Shown here in pieces: positions 17,453-25,825 of a stretch of DNA of 64,000 nt; position 1 is the first letter of the stretch, and each line of letters begins with the position of its first letter. The position numbers and the translations under genes were made by a program. Origin of the DNA: Enhygromyxa salina. Lineage in GTDB: Bacteria; Myxococcota_A; Polyangia; Nannocystales; Nannocystaceae. The DNA lies in NCBI RefSeq assembly GCF_002994615.1, contig NZ_PVNK01000118.1, forward strand, positions 1 to 64,000. The letters are read 5' to 3'. A model generated the notes under the pieces. It did not search any database and was not told the origin of the DNA. It saw only the letters and a list, made by a program, of their open reading frames with translations.

Positions 17453-18571
17453 TCAGCGTTCAATGATCTCAACCAGCTCGCGCAGGCGCGCCTGGGGTGA
17501 GTGAAGGCGGGCGAAGGCGCGCCGGATCTCGGTCACGATCCCGGCGTAGTAGTTGGGCCGGGCCAGGACATCGAGCAGCTTCTCCTGCGGCCGGTCCCCG
17601 CCGAAGATCAGCTCCGTCGCACGATCGCCGTAGAGCTCGCGGATGTAGCCCTCGTCGAGCACGAAGAGCGGGATGGTCCCGGCCGCGGGCGTCTCGAAGG
17701 TCCGGCAGGTCACGAGCCCGAGGTGCGCGAACAAGGGCCGATAGACCACCGGATTGAACACCGCCCGGCTCATGGTCTCGATCACCTGCTCGAAGGGCAC
17801 GGCCGGCAAGGTCTCGACCCCGAGCTGCTCGAGGTAAACACGATCACAATAAAAATTATCTTCGATACCCGCGCGCACGTGTTGGTCCAAGGTGCGCGCC
17901 CAGCCCTCGCCGACGAGCGCGAGCCGGCCAACGCGGTCCCGGACCCCCTCGATCGCTCCGAGCACCCTGGACATGCCCTGCCAGCGGAACTTGGTGTGTC
18001 CAACATAGACCATGTCGAGATCTTTGGCGCTGAAGTCGAGCGGGGTCTCCCAGGTCGGGTCGTAAATGTGGAACAAGAAGGTCCCGACGTTGGCCCGCAG
18101 CGGCCGCGGCGTGGGCTGAAAGATCTTGTCGGACAGGCTGTCACACAGCTCGATCCACGCCCGACTCGACGCCTCCGCGCTGATCGTCCCCGCGCAGCCC
18201 CACAGCTCGTCCCCCCCGGCCCACGACATCCGGCCGCCGGTCGAGCTGTGGTTGTAGTCGCCGTCGATCTCGATCGGGTCGTTGTACGCGCCGTCACAAT
18301 CGATCACCACTCGGCGCCGCCGCGGGACCGAACCGACGAGCCTGACCCAGTCGACCCAGTCGCCGTATTGGAGGTGAGTCGTCCACTCGAACACGAACAC
18401 GACCGCGTCCGCGCCGGCGAGGACCTTGGAGTAGGGCAGCCCGAGCTCCACCTCCGCTGGCCCGTAGATCGTGAGCTCGTGACCGAGGGCGCGGGCCGCC
18501 CGCTCGTAACCCTGGAGGTCGAGCATGCTGCCCGCGTTCGCGTAGCCCCAATAGACAAATACGATCTTCAC
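17453..18571 (-). CDS. CgeB-like GT-B glycosyltransferase 1
   Basis: Encodes 372 residues starting MKIVFVYWGYANAGSM. The N-terminal half is Rossmann-like (DAVVFVFEW, RRRVVIDCDGAYND). The C-terminal half carries the pattern shared with CgeB-type and family-1 transferases: MVYVGHTKFRWQG, then CRTFETPAAGTIPLFVLDEGY, the latter being the nucleotide-sugar-site region with a conserved Glu. No signal or membrane segment: a cytoplasmic or membrane-associated enzyme. It is one of three tandem paralogues (with the next two genes) that align over their length but are well diverged, so they probably add different sugars or linkages. The 42-bp gap to the previous gene is the only break in an otherwise overlapping operon. 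Confidence 0.8.
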   Translation of the reverse strand: MKIVFVYWGYANAGSMLDLQGYERAARALGHELTIYGPAEVELGLPYSKVLAGADAVVFVFEWTTHLQYGDWVDWVRLVGSVPRRRRVVIDCDGAYNDPIEIDGDYNHSSTGGRMSWAGGDELWGCAGTISAEASSRAWIELCDSLSDKIFQPTPRPLRANVGTFLFHIYDPTWETPLDFSAKDLDMVYVGHTKFRWQGMSRVLGAIEGVRDRVGRLALVGEGWARTLDQHVRAGIEDNFYCDRVYLEQLGVETLPAVPFEQVIETMSRAVFNPVVYRPLFAHLGLVTCRTFETPAAGTIPLFVLDEGYIRELYGDRATELIFGGDRPQEKLLDVLARPNYYAGIVTEIRRAFARLHSPQARLRELVEIIER

Positions 18572-18613
18572 CCGAGCGTCCCTTCGCCAATCACTGCGCC
18601 CAATCAGCTCGGG

Positions 18614-19675
18614 TCAACCCCGCAAGACCGAGACCAGCTCCTCGACCCTTTTCTCGTAGGGGTGGTGCGCGAGCAGGTGGCGGCGGACATCCTCGACGAC
18701 CTCACGATAGTGGTCCGGCCGGCGGAGCGCGTCGAGGACCTTGCTCGCGACCCGCCCGGCCAGGGTCAGCTCGCGGGCCGCCGGTCCGTAGACCGCCACG
18801 GCAAACTCCGTGTCGAGCATCAGCAACGGGATCGTGTCGGCGCAAAACTCCTCGAAGTAGCGCAAGGTCAGGTGCCGGACATGCTGGAGGAAGGGCCGCT
18901 GGAGGAAGATGTTGACCCGCCCGGTGCTCATTGTCCGGATCACCTCGGTGTAGGGCACGGCCGGGTCCGTGTGAATTCGTAGCTTCTGGAACGCCGCTTG
19001 ATTCACGCGAAAGGCCGGCTCGAGCTCGGACATCCCGGCGCACTCACTGGGGGGGCTGTCCCACCACAAGCCGGCGAAGCCGATCTCGCCGATCTCGTCG
19101 CGGATCTGCTCGAGCCCCGGCAAGATCTCATCCTCGAGCTCCTTCCAGCGCCACCAGTTGTGGCCGACGTAGAGGACGTCGTAGCGCTTGGGCGGGGCCG
19201 CCTCCGGGGGGATCAGGAGCGCGGGGTCGTAGCCAAAGAAGGGCAGCGTCGTGACCCGCTCGTCGTCCGACGGCAGCAAGGTCGGCTTGAGGATGTTGTC
19301 GGACAGGGCCTCATAAAAGCGCAACCACTCGCTGCGCTGGGTCTCGTTGGCGTAATTCCGATCGTAGTCGTCGACGACCGTGATCGGGTTGCACTTCGCG
19401 TCGGCGTCGAGCACGAACCTGTGCGCGCGCGGAACGTTGGCGAGGAGGTTGACCTCGGCGAGCCGCTTGACCCGGTAGATCCGCGACTCGAACAGGTACA
19501 CGACCCGGTCGAAGGCGCCGACATCGGTCGAGAAATTGACCCCCGGCAAGTCCGCGCAGGGCTCCCCGAAGAACGCGATCGTGTGCCCGAGCGCGGCGCC
19601 GACCCGCATGTAGTTCACGAGCGCGTGGGTGTTGCCGGCGTTGCACCGGTGCTCCATCACGAACAGGATGTTCAT
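18614..19675 (-). CDS. CgeB-like GT-B glycosyltransferase 2
   Basis: Encodes 353 residues starting MNILFVMEHRCNAGNTH. Same plan as its neighbours: a Rossmann N-terminal half (FDRVVYLFESRIYRV, HRFVLDADAKCNP), then DVLYVGHNWWRWKELE and LRYFEEFCADTIPLLMLDTEF in the donor-site half. In all three paralogues an early acidic region (here DADAKCNPITVVDDYDRN, in the first ProIle-rich DCDGAYNDP) precedes a Leu-x-Pro-Thr element (KPTLLPSDD), which may define the acceptor site. Its ATG overlaps the third transferase's stop by 4 bp. The donor is unknown; UDP-xylose is a candidate because the operon encodes its synthesis. Confidence 0.8.
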   Translation of the reverse strand: MNILFVMEHRCNAGNTHALVNYMRVGAALGHTIAFFGEPCADLPGVNFSTDVGAFDRVVYLFESRIYRVKRLAEVNLLANVPRAHRFVLDADAKCNPITVVDDYDRNYANETQRSEWLRFYEALSDNILKPTLLPSDDERVTTLPFFGYDPALLIPPEAAPPKRYDVLYVGHNWWRWKELEDEILPGLEQIRDEIGEIGFAGLWWDSPPSECAGMSELEPAFRVNQAAFQKLRIHTDPAVPYTEVIRTMSTGRVNIFLQRPFLQHVRHLTLRYFEEFCADTIPLLMLDTEFAVAVYGPAARELTLAGRVASKVLDALRRPDHYREVVEDVRRHLLAHHPYEKRVEELVSVLRG

Positions 19676-20796
19676 GGCCGCGCCCGCCCCTGCCCCGACG
19701 TCGCCCGATCGAAGATCGCGGCGAGTTGGTCAAAGCGGCGCTCGAACGAGTGCTCGCGCGCGAGATGAGACCGCGTTCGAAGCACGGCCTCCCAGTACGG
19801 CTCCGGCCGACGCAGGGCGCCCTCGAGGTGCGCGGCCAGATCTTCACCCGGGACCAGCGCGAGCGCGGCCGGTCCATAGACCGCCTCGACAAAATCCCGC
19901 GGCAACATCAAGACCGGGAGGGTGTCGGCGCAAAAGGTCTCGAAGGTCCGGTTGGTCACGAAGCCGAGCTTCCGAAACAGCGGCCGGTGGACGACCGGCG
20001 TAAAGCGGGCTTGGCCGAGCAAGCCAATGACCTCGTCAAAGCGGACCTGGGTTCGGGTCTCGACCCCGAGCTGCGCGAGCAAGGATGGGTCGACGTCGAC
20101 GCCGACGATCCCGTTGTCCGCGGCCCAGTCGGGGCGTTGATCCCAGTCCCAACCGATCAGGCAGGCGGGGCCCACGCGGTCGCGGACGGGGCCATAGTGC
20201 GACACAAAGCTGCGAAGCTGGCCCCAGCGCTGCCAATTGTTGCCGACGTAGATCATGCCGTAGCGCTTGGTGTCCGGGCCAGCGCGGCGCCACGCTGACG
20301 CGGCCTCGCGCGCCGAGGCGTGGGGCCGCGCGACCGCGCCCTCGTCGAAGCCGTGGAACAAGAAGGGCCGAACGTCGGGCCGCAGCGGCGCGAGGGTTGG
20401 CTGGAGGATCATGTCCGAGACGGCTTCGAAGGCCTCGACCCACTCCCAGCCCTGGTGGCCGTCGAGCTTCTCGAGGTGGTTGAAGTCGTGCTCGGTCCGA
20501 ATCGTGTCGCCGTAGCGCGACCAGAGGTCGACGACCACCCGGCGCTCGCGGGGGACGCCGTCGAGCAGGCACGCGAGCGCGGGCATGTCGGGGAAGTCCC
20601 ACGCGACCTCGACGACGAACAGCGCGAGGTCGACCCCGCGCAGGTCCGTGGTGAAGGGCAGCGAGGGCAGCTCGGGGTTGGGATCGCCGAAGATCACGAC
20701 CTCGTGCCCCAGCGCCCGGCCAACCGCCACGTAGCGATGGATCGTGGCGACGCTGCGGGCGTGGAGGTCCGGCGTGTTGACGAGTAAGAGCTTCAT
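19672..20796 (-). CDS. CgeB-like GT-B glycosyltransferase 3
   Basis: Encodes 374 residues starting MKLLLVNTPDLHARS. Contains RRVVVDLWSRYGDTI, QPTLAPLRPDVRPFLFHG, MIYVGNNWQRWGQL and NRTFETFCADTLPVLMLPRDF, the same landmarks in the same order as the two paralogues to its left. It is the first transferase gene after the three sugar-nucleotide genes, coupled to the last of them by a 4-bp overlap and to the next transferase likewise. This suggests that synthesis of donors and transfer are co-regulated. The C-terminus (SGQGRARP) is an unstructured extension not present in the others. Confidence 0.8.
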   Translation of the reverse strand: MKLLLVNTPDLHARSVATIHRYVAVGRALGHEVVIFGDPNPELPSLPFTTDLRGVDLALFVVEVAWDFPDMPALACLLDGVPRERRVVVDLWSRYGDTIRTEHDFNHLEKLDGHQGWEWVEAFEAVSDMILQPTLAPLRPDVRPFLFHGFDEGAVARPHASAREAASAWRRAGPDTKRYGMIYVGNNWQRWGQLRSFVSHYGPVRDRVGPACLIGWDWDQRPDWAADNGIVGVDVDPSLLAQLGVETRTQVRFDEVIGLLGQARFTPVVHRPLFRKLGFVTNRTFETFCADTLPVLMLPRDFVEAVYGPAALALVPGEDLAAHLEGALRRPEPYWEAVLRTRSHLAREHSFERRFDQLAAIFDRATSGQGRARP

Positions 20797-21791
20797 GATT
20801 CGTCAACCCCGGGATCCTGCGTGGCCTGAACCCACGCGATGGTCTGCGCGAGCCCGCGCTCGAACGCGGTCGCGGGCTCCCAGCCGAGCGCGGCCCGGAG
20901 CTTGTCGATCCGGGCCTCGACCCGCCGCTGCTCACCCGGGCGCGCGAGCTCGTGGACGATGCGGCCCGAGGCCAGCCCGGCCCCACCGCTGAGCTGGTCC
21001 ATGGCCGCGAGGGCCTGCTCGGCGAGGTCGAGGATCGTGCGCTCGCGGCCGCTGCCGAGGTTGTAGATCTGCCCGTAGGTCACCGAGTTTGCGAGGGCCC
21101 GCGCCCAGGCGTCGACCACGTCCGCGACGTAGATAAAATCGCGGGTCTGGAGGCCGTCGCCAAAGATGCGCATTGGCTCACCGCGCACGAGGTTGCCAAG
21201 AAAGATCCCGAGCACCCCCTGGTAGGGATTGTCGAGGGCCTGACGCGGCCCGTAGACGCTGTACATTCGAAAGGTCGTCACATTGAGCGGGACCTCGAGA
21301 TCCCGGCGCGCGGCCGTGGCGTGGACGTAGCGCTCGCCGGCGTACTTGGTGACCCCGTAGTAGGAGATCGGTGCGCACGAGGTGTCCTCGGACGGCCCGA
21401 CGCTCTCGGCGCCCGCGTAGACCGTCATCGAGCTCGCGTAGAGCAAGCGGCCGACCCGGTGGCGCAGACACTGTCCGATCACACGGAGCGTGCCGAGGGT
21501 GTTGGTCCTCAGATCCCCGACCGGGTCTGAGAACGAGCGAATCAACGAGGCGCGACCGGCGACGTGACAGACGGCGTCGATCGGGCCGAAGCGCTCGAAC
21601 GCGGGCGCGAGCTCCGAGGCCAGCGCGACATCGCCCCGGATGTACTCGGCGCCCGCGGGGACGTTCTCGCGGCGGCCGGTCGACTCGTCGTCGATGACCA
21701 CGACCTCGTGGCCATCGGCGAGCAGGCGCTCGGCGAGGTGCGAGCCGATGAAGCCGGCCCCGCCCGTCACCAGCACCCGCGTGGGGCTCAC
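20793..21791 (-). CDS. SDR sugar-nucleotide epimerase (UDP-hexose 4-epimerase type)
   Basis: Encodes 332 residues. An extended SDR: NAD-binding VLVTGGAGFIGSH at 6-18, VIDDESTGRREN, catalytic ASSMTVYAG and YYGVTKYAGE (YxxxK). The C-terminal substrate half includes SVYGPRQ and IFGDGLQTRDFIYVADVV. This is the general pattern of UDP-glucose or UDP-GlcNAc 4-epimerases and relatives; the substrate cannot be fixed by eye. Overlaps of 4 bp on both sides couple it to the SDR before it and to glycosyltransferase 3 after it. Likely job: interconverting a UDP-sugar (for example UDP-xylose/UDP-arabinose or UDP-Glc/UDP-Gal) for the downstream transferases. Confidence 0.85.
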   Translation of the reverse strand: MSPTRVLVTGGAGFIGSHLAERLLADGHEVVVIDDESTGRRENVPAGAEYIRGDVALASELAPAFERFGPIDAVCHVAGRASLIRSFSDPVGDLRTNTLGTLRVIGQCLRHRVGRLLYASSMTVYAGAESVGPSEDTSCAPISYYGVTKYAGERYVHATAARRDLEVPLNVTTFRMYSVYGPRQALDNPYQGVLGIFLGNLVRGEPMRIFGDGLQTRDFIYVADVVDAWARALANSVTYGQIYNLGSGRERTILDLAEQALAAMDQLSGGAGLASGRIVHELARPGEQRRVEARIDKLRAALGWEPATAFERGLAQTIAWVQATQDPGVDES

Positions 21792-22816
21792 TGTGGCCTC
21801 CCGGCGCCGAGGCTCTGGGCCCAGGCCCAGAGTCGGCGAATACCGATCGTCGTGGTCAAGACCGGCGCCCAGTCCATGTCGCGCGCGGCCTTGCGGATGT
21901 CGCTCACGTAGATCTTCTGATCGCCGGGCCGCCAGTCGTCGAAGCGGACCGGGACGGGCGCGCCGCGAAGCTCGGCGATGACCTCACCGAGCTCGGCCCA
22001 GACCGCGAGCGTGTTCGCCCGACCGCCGCCGATGTTGTAGACCTCGCCGCCCGTGACGTCGATCGTGTCGACCGCGAGGCGAAAGGCGCGGATCAGATCG
22101 CCGACGAAGAGCACGTCGCGGACCTGCTTTCCGTCACCGAAGATCGTGATCGGACGGTCCTGGGTGGCCGCGATCAAGAAGTGCGCGAGCCAGCCCTGAT
22201 CTTCGGTGCCGAGCTGACGCGGACCGTAGATGCAGCTCATGCGAAACACGACGGTCGGGAGGCCGTAGATGCGCGCGTAGTCGCGGACGTACTGATCGGC
22301 CGCGCCCTTGCTGCAGCCGTAGGGCGAGTGGAAGTCGAGCGGCTGCCGCTCGTCCACGCCGTGGGCCCTGTCTTGATAGACGTAGCGCTTGGGGGTCTCG
22401 TCGATCGCGAGGTCTGCGCACTCACCGTAGACCTTGTTGGTCGAGGTGAACACGACAACCGGCTGGCGTCCGGACCGGCGCGCGGCCTCGAGCACGTTGA
22501 GCGTACCCATCGCGTTGACCTCGAAGTCCTCGCGGGGTTCCGCGACGGAGGTCGTGACCGCCACTTGCGCGGCGAGGTGGTAGATCACGCTCGCCCCCCT
22601 CGCCGCCGCCGTGACGATCGCCGCGTCGCGAACGTCGCCCTGCACGAACGCGAGGGTCCCCGGCCGCGCGCGGCGCTGGAGCCACTCGAGGTTGTCCTCG
22701 GTGCCCGGCCTCACGAGCGAGTCGAGGGCGGTGACGGTGTTGCCCTCGCGAAGTAGATGTTCCACGAGGTTCGTGCCAATGAACCCCGCAGCTCCAGTGA
22801 CCAATACATGACTCAT
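21788..22816 (-). CDS. SDR resembling CDP-paratose 2-epimerase
   Basis: Encodes 342 residues. An extended SDR with VLVTGAAGFIGTN at 4-16. Several motifs are those of the CDP-paratose (tyvelose) 2-epimerase group: FTSTNKVYGE, PLDFHSPYGCSKGAADQY (Tyr/Lys pair), FRMSCIYGPRQLG, EDQGWLAHFLIAA and ITIFGDGKQVRDVLFV. Enzymes of this type invert C2 of a deoxy-sugar nucleotide, but members also act on other substrates, and no CDP-dideoxy-sugar genes are nearby. I therefore call the family, not the reaction. It is in the middle of the overlapping operon. The gene is full length compared with the roughly 340 residues usual for the group. Confidence 0.82.
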   Translation of the reverse strand: MSHVLVTGAAGFIGTNLVEHLLREGNTVTALDSLVRPGTEDNLEWLQRRARPGTLAFVQGDVRDAAIVTAAARGASVIYHLAAQVAVTTSVAEPREDFEVNAMGTLNVLEAARRSGRQPVVVFTSTNKVYGECADLAIDETPKRYVYQDRAHGVDERQPLDFHSPYGCSKGAADQYVRDYARIYGLPTVVFRMSCIYGPRQLGTEDQGWLAHFLIAATQDRPITIFGDGKQVRDVLFVGDLIRAFRLAVDTIDVTGGEVYNIGGGRANTLAVWAELGEVIAELRGAPVPVRFDDWRPGDQKIYVSDIRKAARDMDWAPVLTTTIGIRRLWAWAQSLGAGRPQ

Positions 22817-23901
22817 GCGCTCCTCCTTTTGTGGCCAACGCGGCTCGGGCTCGATTCGCCCGCGCCATCTGCCTGGGCGACTTTGCGTCCTCGCGTCACG
22901 CCGTCTCGATCGAGTCGTTCAGCGAAGTTCGCGTAGGTCATGGCGACGCCGCGCGCGATCGGGACCTTCGGCTCGTAGCCGAGCATCGATCGGGCGAGCG
23001 AGATGTCTGGCCGGCGCCGCTTGGGGTCGTCGGGCGGCAGCGGGGCCTCGACCACGGGCAGCTCCACTCCGACGACCTTGCCCAGAATATCCGCGAGCTC
23101 CAGCATCGAGATCTCCTGCGGATTGCCGAGGTTGATGATCCGATGATTGATCTCGTCCTTGGTCGCAAAGCGAAAGATGCCCTCGACGAGGTCATCGACA
23201 AAGCAAAACGAGCGCGACTGCCGACCGTCCCCGTAGAGCGTGAGCGCCTCGCCCGTGATCGCCTGGCGGACGAAATTTGAGACCACCCGCCCGTCGTTGA
23301 GCGCCATCCGAGGCCCGTAGGTGTTGAAGATGCGCACGATCCGGACATCGGCGCCGCGGGTCCTGTGCGCGTCCATGAAGACCGTCTCTGCGGCGCGCTT
23401 GCCCTCGTCGTAGCAGGCGCGCGTTCCGACCGGGTTGACGTGACCCCAGTAGGTCTCGCGCTGGGGGTGCTCGAGCGGATCGCCGTAGACCTCGGAGGTG
23501 CTCGCGTGAACGATCCGCACACCTCGCGCCTGCGCTTGTTCTGCGAGCCGGAGGGCCCCGAGCACGCTGGTGGTCAGCGTCGTGAAGGGGTCCGACTGAT
23601 AGTGGATCGGCGAGGCCGGGCACGCGAAATTGAAGATCAGCTCGGCGTATACGGGCAGCGGCTCGCGAACGTCGCCGATCTCCAAATGAAAGTGGGGGTC
23701 GCGCCCGGCCTCCGCGAGGTTCTCGAGGTCGCCCGTCATCAGGTTGTCGAGGCCGATGACCTCAAAGCCCTCGGCCAGCAGCCTGTCCGTCACATGCGAG
23801 CCGATGAAGCCAGCCGCTCCGGTGACCAATACTGTACGTCGCCCGATTCCCAGCGCCATGTACGCAAGTGCTAGCATGGGGGCCTGAACGCGCAATTGCA
23901 T
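22813..23901 (-). CDS. uxs: UDP-glucuronate decarboxylase (UDP-xylose synthase)
   Basis: Encodes up to 362 residues. Converts UDP-glucuronate to UDP-xylose in the cytoplasm. Diagnostic text: TVLVTGAAGFIGSH, GLDNLMTGDLENL, FNFACPASPIHYQ, HASTSEVYGDPLEHPQ, YDEGKRAAET (YxxxK), RIFNTYGPRM and FGDG-like YGDGRQSRSFCFVDDLV, all typical of UXS. Start: the ATG at 23901 has aaggt four bases upstream; ATGs at 23877 and 23859 (MALGIGRRTVLV) are alternatives that fit the family length better. The C-terminal 30 residues are a polar extension. First gene of a seven-gene run reaching 16093, most joined by ATGA overlaps. It fixes the likely chemistry of the cluster: a xylose-containing glycan. Confidence 0.9.
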   Translation of the reverse strand: MQLRVQAPMLALAYMALGIGRRTVLVTGAAGFIGSHVTDRLLAEGFEVIGLDNLMTGDLENLAEAGRDPHFHLEIGDVREPLPVYAELIFNFACPASPIHYQSDPFTTLTTSVLGALRLAEQAQARGVRIVHASTSEVYGDPLEHPQRETYWGHVNPVGTRACYDEGKRAAETVFMDAHRTRGADVRIVRIFNTYGPRMALNDGRVVSNFVRQAITGEALTLYGDGRQSRSFCFVDDLVEGIFRFATKDEINHRIINLGNPQEISMLELADILGKVVGVELPVVEAPLPPDDPKRRRPDISLARSMLGYEPKVPIARGVAMTYANFAERLDRDGVTRGRKVAQADGAGESSPSRVGHKRRSA

Positions 23902-24010
23902 TGGACCTTGGTTCAGGGCGCAATACTCTGCTTCACCTCCGAGTCCCCTATATCTGCAGTTCCTCGCGGAACTTGCTCGCGCCTATGTGGACACAAAAAC
24001 CACGCTCACC

Positions 24011-24913
24011 TCAACGCAAATAGTCGCCGCAGCGCGGATCGCCGTCTTCGACGTCCTCCTCCGAGGCCCCGGTCGCCGGGTACGCCTCGCGGTCACACAG
24101 CGCCGCGAACACGTTGAGGATCCACTCGGCCTGCTCCGCGGCCGTCAGCCCGTCCGGGACCTGCGGGCCCATCAGGCTGCCGGGATGCCCGACCAGGACC
24201 TTGAACCAGCCCTCGTACGCTTTTTGGCGCGCGAAGCTCCCGAGCGTGTACTCGCCGTCGTCGAACAGCTCGACGGTGCCGTCCGCGCCGTGGCACAGGG
24301 CGCAGGTGCTCGCAAAGGCTGCGTGACCGGCCTCGATGTCGGCGCCGGGCAACAGGGTGTAGTTGTTGGGTGCGGTGTCGGATAGCGCCCAGATCTCGGA
24401 GGCGCGCGGCAACCGGCCAGTGCGCATCGCGAGGACAAAGGCGGCCATGTCGTCGATCTGGTCGGTGCGCAGGACGTCGCCGTAGGCGGGGAGGCCGTCG
24501 CCCCCGCCCTCAAACCACGCGGCCAGCTCGGCGTGCGAGCTGGACCCCGCCAGAAGATCGATCGATAGTGCGTAGGACTTGTCGGCGTAGTCGGGGCCGT
24601 AGATGCCCTCGGTGCCCCGCAGATCCCAGCCGAAGAAGTTCTTGAGCCGGTAGTCGTGCCCCTCATCGTTGGCGAAGGGCGCGCCGTCCACGTCGGCGAG
24701 CGTGCCATTTGCGAACGGCCCCCCCTCGCTACCCGGGCTAAACGTGCCTTCGAAGCTGGAGTCAGCGTACCACTTGTCGAGGAGCCGGCCTCCCCGCGCG
24801 AGGTCGTATTCGGACAGATCCGTGCTCGGATCGGTGTTGGCCATCTCGTCGTCGATCTCCGCGCAGGCGGTCAGGAGTGAGCAGGCCAGAAGTGCGTGCA
24901 GTTTTTTCATCAT
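24011..24913 (-). CDS. Cytochrome c-type lipoprotein
   Basis: Encodes 300 residues. The leader (MKKLHALLACSLLTAC) ends in a lipobox with Cys 17. One haem c attachment motif, STCALCHGADG, lies near residue 200, followed by a Met-containing region (PGSLMGPQVPDG) that could give the sixth haem ligand. YxxAFVL-type helices before the haem (DQIDDMAAFVLAMR) suggest a second, haem-less cytochrome-like lobe. Expected in the periplasm, tethered to a membrane, as an electron carrier or small redox enzyme. It stands alone; no oxidase or partner gene is adjacent. The promoter is probably in 24914-24990, which is AT-rich. Confidence 0.82.
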   Translation of the reverse strand: MMKKLHALLACSLLTACAEIDDEMANTDPSTDLSEYDLARGGRLLDKWYADSSFEGTFSPGSEGGPFANGTLADVDGAPFANDEGHDYRLKNFFGWDLRGTEGIYGPDYADKSYALSIDLLAGSSSHAELAAWFEGGGDGLPAYGDVLRTDQIDDMAAFVLAMRTGRLPRASEIWALSDTAPNNYTLLPGADIEAGHAAFASTCALCHGADGTVELFDDGEYTLGSFARQKAYEGWFKVLVGHPGSLMGPQVPDGLTAAEQAEWILNVFAALCDREAYPATGASEEDVEDGDPRCGDYLR

Positions 24914-25071
24914 TGAGCCCTCAGTTGGGAATTACTTTCAGCGGGTGTCATTCAGACAATGACACATCACTATCCGGCTCTAGCATCATATGATTGCCAA
25001 AGCCAGCATTCCCCATTCAATGAGTGACGAGAAACGAAGGACAGCGAGTGACTCGAACGGCGCTGACGCCG

Positions 25072-25647
25072 TCAGCCAGACGCGCCGACCTTCGAGCGGT
25101 CCACAATCAACAACACCCGGCACCGCGCGCCGCCAGAATTGCGGTATTCGATCGTCGTCTGCAGCCCGTAGCTGATCGAGTCCCCGGCCCGCAGTTCATG
25201 CGCGACCCCGCCGAGCCAGACCTCCACGCGGCCCTCGAGCACGGTCAAGAACTCGACCACGCCCGGGAGCTTGGCCCCCACCTCACCGGTCGACTCGCCC
25301 GCGGGCAGCTCGTACCACGCGATCTCCAGGTGCCGATCGAGCAAGCCCGGACGCAGTCCGTGCCGGGCGACACCCGAGCTGGGATCGACGAGGACCTGGC
25401 GCTCGTCGGCGCGAACCACAGCCACGGGGGTCGGCGGCGCGTCCTCGAGCAGCTCGGTCAGCGAGCAGCCCAGCGCCAGGGCGATCTGGTAGGCGAGCTT
25501 GACCGTCGGGTTCTTCTTCCCGCGCTCGACCTCCGAGAGCATCGTGCTGCTGACACCGCTAGCAGCCGCCATGGCGTCGAGGCTCAAGCCCAGGGTCTGG
25601 CGACGACGCCGGATGTTGGGACCAATGGCGCTCGAGGGGTCCGTCAT
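25072..25647 (-). CDS. XRE-family regulator with cupin sensor domain
   Basis: Encodes 191 residues from the ATG at 25647 (MTDPSSAIGPN), the usual start for this family. Residues 8-65 are an XRE helix-turn-helix (IRRRRQTLGLSLDAMA, then VSSTMLSEVERGKKNPT). Residues of about 105-180 form a cupin barrel (GVVEFLTVLEGRVEVWLGG, LRAGDSISYGLQTTIEYRN) with few metal-binding His, so it may bind a small molecule without metal. Such HTH-cupin proteins act as repressors or activators of amino-acid, polyamine or detoxification genes. The target is unknown; it is divergent from the VWA lipoprotein gene, 178 bp away. Confidence 0.88.
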   Translation of the reverse strand: MTDPSSAIGPNIRRRRQTLGLSLDAMAAASGVSSTMLSEVERGKKNPTVKLAYQIALALGCSLTELLEDAPPTPVAVVRADERQVLVDPSSGVARHGLRPGLLDRHLEIAWYELPAGESTGEVGAKLPGVVEFLTVLEGRVEVWLGGVAHELRAGDSISYGLQTTIEYRNSGGARCRVLLIVDRSKVGASG

Positions 25648-25825
25648 GCCGAGCACGCGTACGCTATAGCGAAGGAGGGCGTCAAGGTTCACTGTGTCCA
25701 GCCTCGCATCCTCGCCCGCGCACTTTGGCGTATGAAGCCGCACCTGGACCACCGACACCCTCGCAGGGGGTCGAGCTCATCTGCGGGTGAGCCCGATCGG
25801 GTCGAACACTGCTCGGAAAATCACC

